NCBI RefSeq assembly: GCF_002099425.1
Contig: NW_018343969.1
Coordinates: forward strand, 2,194,001 to 2,258,000
DNA: 64,000 nucleotides
Source: Phascolarctos cinereus
Taxonomy: Eukaryota > Chordata > Mammalia > Diprotodontia > Phascolarctidae
Direction: 5' to 3'
The notes under the pieces are model-generated. The model saw only the letters and a program-made list of their open reading frames with translations. It ran no database searches and had not been told where the DNA came from. Below, one piece after another: positions 60,150 through 64,000 of this stretch. The position numbers and the translations under genes were made by a program. How positions within the stretch are numbered: position 1 is the first letter of the stretch; each line of letters begins with the position of its first letter.

Positions 60150-60560
60150 ACTGATATGATTTTTAGGATTATAAATACGCCATTTTAAAAGGAGCTCTAG
60201 CGCTTGTTTTTTTTTTCCCTGCTAAATCTCTGTGCCTCAATGATAAACAAAGCTTTGACATGTGTTGCTAATCAAACGTTATAAGAGTTGTCCCAGTTTC
60301 CTTTGGGGGATGCCTTGACTAGGTCAGCCCTAGCACATTTGCCTTGGCACCAAACAAAATGGGCTGGTTTACAAATCCGAGGTGATTCTTTTCCAGAACA
60401 TATGAATGATGACTTCAACTTGGCTAATTGAGGGGCTGTCGAGGTAATGTACATGATTATACTTCTTTAGCCTCACAACTCCCTGTGTTACTGTAATCTA
60501 CTTGGTAGCGTGCATCTGGAAACATAGAATCCATCAGCTTTAAAACTACAATTTTCTTAT
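60150..60560. promoter_or_regulatory. Candidate conserved noncoding element
   Basis: Repeat-free, complex sequence keeping six CpGs in about 400 bases, against a very CpG-poor background. It holds a palindromic caaagctttg (60248-60257), which presents TCF/LEF-type CTTTG cores on both strands, and an NFI-like ttgccttggcacc. No open frame of note. Regulatory function is inference only. Confidence 0.3.
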
Positions 60561-60640
60561 AGTTGCCAGAGGTGAAAAGTTCAGTTCAGAATCATGCCAG
60601 TGATTTCTTCTCTCCCTCCCAGATCCCCAGCAGCTCCCCA

Positions 60641-61034
<394 letters not shown>

Positions 61035-61545
61035 AATTGAGTAAGCTATATTCATTCATTAATTCAGCAAACATAATCACCTACTGGGGATATAAAGTGA
61101 AATATACCTACTATGGGCAACCATAAATAACTGTGGTATAAAATAAAATATGAGAATTCTGAAAGAAGGGGAAATCACTTCTTGCTAGTGGGTATAGGAA
61201 GGTCTCATAGATAAGGTGGCTTTGGAACTGATTTTGAGGGATATTTATATTTTAATAGGTAGAAAAAGCATAGGAGAGTTGGAAGAGATGAAAAGCATTA
61301 CAGGCACAAACTAAACTACAGATGTGGAAAAAGTATGGAACATATTCTAGTTATGATAAATAGGCCAATTTCTCTGAAGACATATATAAGAGGGTCATCG
61401 TGAGATGAGGTCAAAGAATTGGGTTGGAGTTATACTACTGAATAGCTTTAATGTCTGTTAAGGAGTTGTATTTTTTTCAATAGGCAATGAGGAGCTATTC
61501 ATGGATTTTGAGCAGTAGAATAACATTTAATAATTATGAATAAGT
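61035..61545 (-). repeat. L2 LINE fragment
   Basis: Reverse L2: 3'-end block at cattcattaattcagcaaac, then ggtggctttggaactgattt, tgaatagctttaatgtctgt, gcaatgaggagctattcatg and gagcagtagaataaca. Confidence 0.6.
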
Positions 61546-61802
61546 TCTAGGCATTATAAGAAGATTCATTCTATATTTTTTACTGAAGCTGATTTAGAGA
61601 TTTGTTTTAGTCATAATTTTATTATTAGGTATATATTTATTCATTCAATTATTTTCTTACTGATTCATCTAGCTATATCTGTCTGCCCATTTATTAATTC
61701 ATTTTTATTCATTTATCCTTTCCTTCTTTTCTTTGAGTAAGTAATTGTATGTCTTTATTGTAGTTTCATGTTTCCATTATAAATTAAGATTTTCTAAGAT
61801 AC
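61546..61802. other. Unassigned AT-rich sequence
   Basis: Nothing recognised; several ttcattcattt-like repeats. Confidence 0.35.
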
Positions 61803-62200
61803 TGTGGACCAGGATCAGGATGCTAATGTAACTGGGAAAATTTTTAAGTTAAACCCAACACTTCCACACTACCACCTGGGGCAACTGTAAGCTAAGGCAC
61901 TATTGAGCATAGCTAGACAAATTTCAATTAAACTTTATCCCAAATGGATTGATCCAAGCGGAGGACCCAGCTATGAGCTCATTGGGGAAAAACTATATAA
62001 AGACAGCTCTAAGACACGAGAGATGGTAGAACAGAGGGACTGACTTTAATGACCCCACAGGCTAATTATCAAGTTTTATATTTTTGTGAAATGTTTATTT
62101 CAACTTATGGAATGTTTTTCCTAGAGGGGATTGAAGATGGTTTTATTAAATAAATTGTGTATTAACTGAAGCTCTAAGTGGTGCTGTGCACTACATGGAA
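61803..62200 (+). mobile_element. Possible solo LTR (fossil)
   Basis: About 400 bp with a TATA box (ctatataaag near 61993), a downstream aataaa near 62149 and a tg...ca outline, spaced as in an LTR. I could not identify matching short duplications or a family, so this is a weak call on a broken remnant. No internal retroviral sequence is adjacent. Confidence 0.25.
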
Positions 62201-63019
62201 AACACAACCACAACCAGAATATAATATAAAGTATAGAGATTATATGAAAAATTATACACAAATTATACCATTATCATATTTATAATTTTAAACATAAGTA
62301 ACATTACATAAAAGGTAGAAAGCTGAATTCTTAGGAAGATTTACAGTCTAGTCTTGTCTATGAGACATACTGACAACATAAGAAATTCCCTTACTATCTC
62401 AGTGTTCCAGCTCCTTAGGACTAAAAGTTGGAGAGAAGTTGATGATATGCATCACTAAAAACAATTTCTTCATGGGATCCCCTATTCCAAAGAAATCACA
62501 GGCCAACAATTTAGAGAGTCCATGATTTCATTCATGTGTTAAATTTATTCATTGAGAAGATTATAGGCTTATTATGCCTTCACCTTTTCTGAGATTCTTG
62601 TACATGTTATGCCATAATTTCTATACAGAGTTTGATGTTCGGAGATGAATATATAGCCTTTTTTCTTCATTGCTTACCCCTCACCATTTTACAGCTACCT
62701 TTTGGTGGCCCATTTGCTGTGCTTTACTTTTGACACATGAACGTCAAGAACTCATCTCATTTTCCTTCTGTATATCATCTCTTAATGATGCCCTTTATGA
62801 CATTTCTTGACCATACATCATAACCAGACATTTGTTCTAATTTACTGATACATGCTATGTGTCTTTCTCTTGTTATTTCAATCAACAACAATTTTGGTTT
62901 ATTAGAGAATTTTTCCTCAAGGTTTGTAAACATAGATGCCTGCTAGGAGAATGTTTATATTCTTTGTACTGAAAAGCTTAGGATCATTGAAAGCGTTATG
63001 CAGTTCCCAAATTCAATCC
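62201..63019. other. Unassigned sequence
   Basis: No repeat or gene recognised. Confidence 0.35.
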
Positions 63020-63240
63020 AGTCTTCTCTCTTCATTTTTTTTATTATTAAAAAAAATTTTAACATGTGTTTTTAAAACTTTGGGTTACAAATTTTGTCCC
63101 TTCCTTCCTCCCCACCCACCCTCATTGAAAAAGGCAAGCATCTCGATACAGGTTACAGATGTGTAGTCATGCAAAATACTTTCATAATAATCATGTTGTG
63201 AAAAACTAAGCATATTTCCCTTCATCCTCTCCTACCCCTC
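63020..63240 (-). repeat. Possible L1 3' UTR fragment
   Basis: The plus strand begins with a T-rich run and then reads tttgggttacaaattttgtc, ccttccttcctccccaccca, aaaaaggcaagcatctcgat and tcatgcaaaatactttcata. These resemble the reverse of a mammalian/marsupial L1 3' UTR. Confidence 0.45.
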
Positions 63241-63244
63241 ATTT

Positions 63245-64000
63245 ATTCTATTCTTTCTTTTGACCCTGCCTGTCCTCAGAAGTGTTTGCTTTTGATTATG
63301 TGCTCCCCCAATCTTTCCTCCTCACTCACTCTTACCTTCATATCCAATTTGTTGCCAAAGCCTCCCAATTTTACCTTTGTAGCATTTCTCAGATATTCCC
63401 CCTTCTTTCTTCTGACACTATCACCACTCTGGTATGGGCCCTCATCATCTCATGTATAGACTATTTCTATAGTCTGCTGGGTATTTTCCTGCTACAAGTC
63501 TTTCATCTCTACCTCTCCATCTCCATTCAGCTGTCAAATTGATCTTCCTAAACCTCCAGTCTGACTATATCATCCATCTCTTCAATAAACTTAAGTGACT
63601 CCCTATCATCTCAAGGACCAAATATAAAAAATGCTATTTGCTGTCCAAATCAATTTATAACATGTTCCCACTCCCTACCTTTCTAGTCTTATTACACCTT
63701 ACTCTCCTCTGCATTAGATCTCCATTCTAATGACAATGACGTCCTTGCTTTTTCTCAAACAACAAACTTCTTTTCTTTATTTCAGGTGTTTTCTTTGGCT
63801 ATCCCCATGCTTGTATTTCTCTTCCTCCTTGTCTCCTCCTCCTGGCTTCCTGCAAGTCCCAACTAAAACTTAATCTACAAAGAAAACTTCTTTGATTCTC
63901 CTTAATATTAATTACAGCCTTCCCTCTGTTTGTTATCTTGATTTTTATTCCATTTATATCTTCTTCGTTTATAATTGTTATCAAGTTATCTCCTCCATCA
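63245..64000 (+). mobile_element. L2 LINE, ORF2 C-terminus to 3' region (runs off the edge)
   Basis: Plus-strand L2: ccaatttgttgccaaagcct, ttctgacactatcaccactc, gccctcatcatctcatgtat, tcaaggaccaaatataaaaa and tagtcttattacaccttact, continuing to the window end. The 86-codon frame at 63282-63542 is L2-derived. Confidence 0.85.

Overview
This looks like AT-rich, CpG-poor nuclear DNA from a marsupial, most like an opossum-type genome. The lineage call rests on repeats. There are about ten copies of the marsupial CORE-SINE Mar1, many MIR/THER1-type SINEs, L2 and CR1/L3 LINE fragments, pieces of L1, and two RTE-class LINEs: one close to BovB, and one whose 3' tail is shared with a SINE in the same window. 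I found no intact protein-coding gene and no convincing host exon. Nearly all short open frames fall in repeats, microsatellites or chance sequence, so the window reads as a gene desert or the inside of a large intron.

Region 1-16.8 kb holds scattered MIR, Mar1 and L2 copies, a possible CR1/L3 fragment (8.8-9.3 kb), an unassigned richer segment (10.57-11.23 kb) and two complex microsatellites (12.6 and 13.5 kb). Region 16.9-19.6 kb is the most informative. A minus-strand copy of 7SL (SRP) RNA lacking part of the S domain lies next to a plus-strand BovB-like RTE fragment. That LINE is split by a minus-strand processed pseudogene of the MYST histone acetyltransferase KAT8 (MOF), flanked by a 15-bp target-site duplication. 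Region 19.6-24.3 kb is SINE-dense, including one clean insertion with a 13-bp duplication.

Region 24.3-42.5 kb alternates unassigned AT-rich DNA with a 1.8-kb minus-strand L2 (29.9-31.7 kb), an interrupted CR1/L3 (37.2-38.1 kb), SINEs and microsatellites. Region 42.5-53.5 kb is sparser, with a degenerate trinucleotide tract at 45.3 kb. Region 53.5-59.4 kb is again LINE-rich: L1 (minus), an unassigned 1-kb block, L2 split by a small hAT-like element with 8-bp duplications, CR1/L3, a SINE1-like element inside an L2 end, and an RTE fragment with a zinc-knuckle-like tail. The last 4.6 kb has a CpG-retaining stretch that could be conserved regulatory DNA, a compound microsatellite, a possible solo LTR, and L2/L1 pieces at the right edge.

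Nothing here acts as a gene system. The biology visible is that of mobile elements: SINEs borrowing LINE tails, LINE machinery copying cellular RNAs (KAT8 mRNA, 7SL), and microsatellites associated with SINEs. All family assignments are from recalled consensus sequences; none was confirmed by a search.
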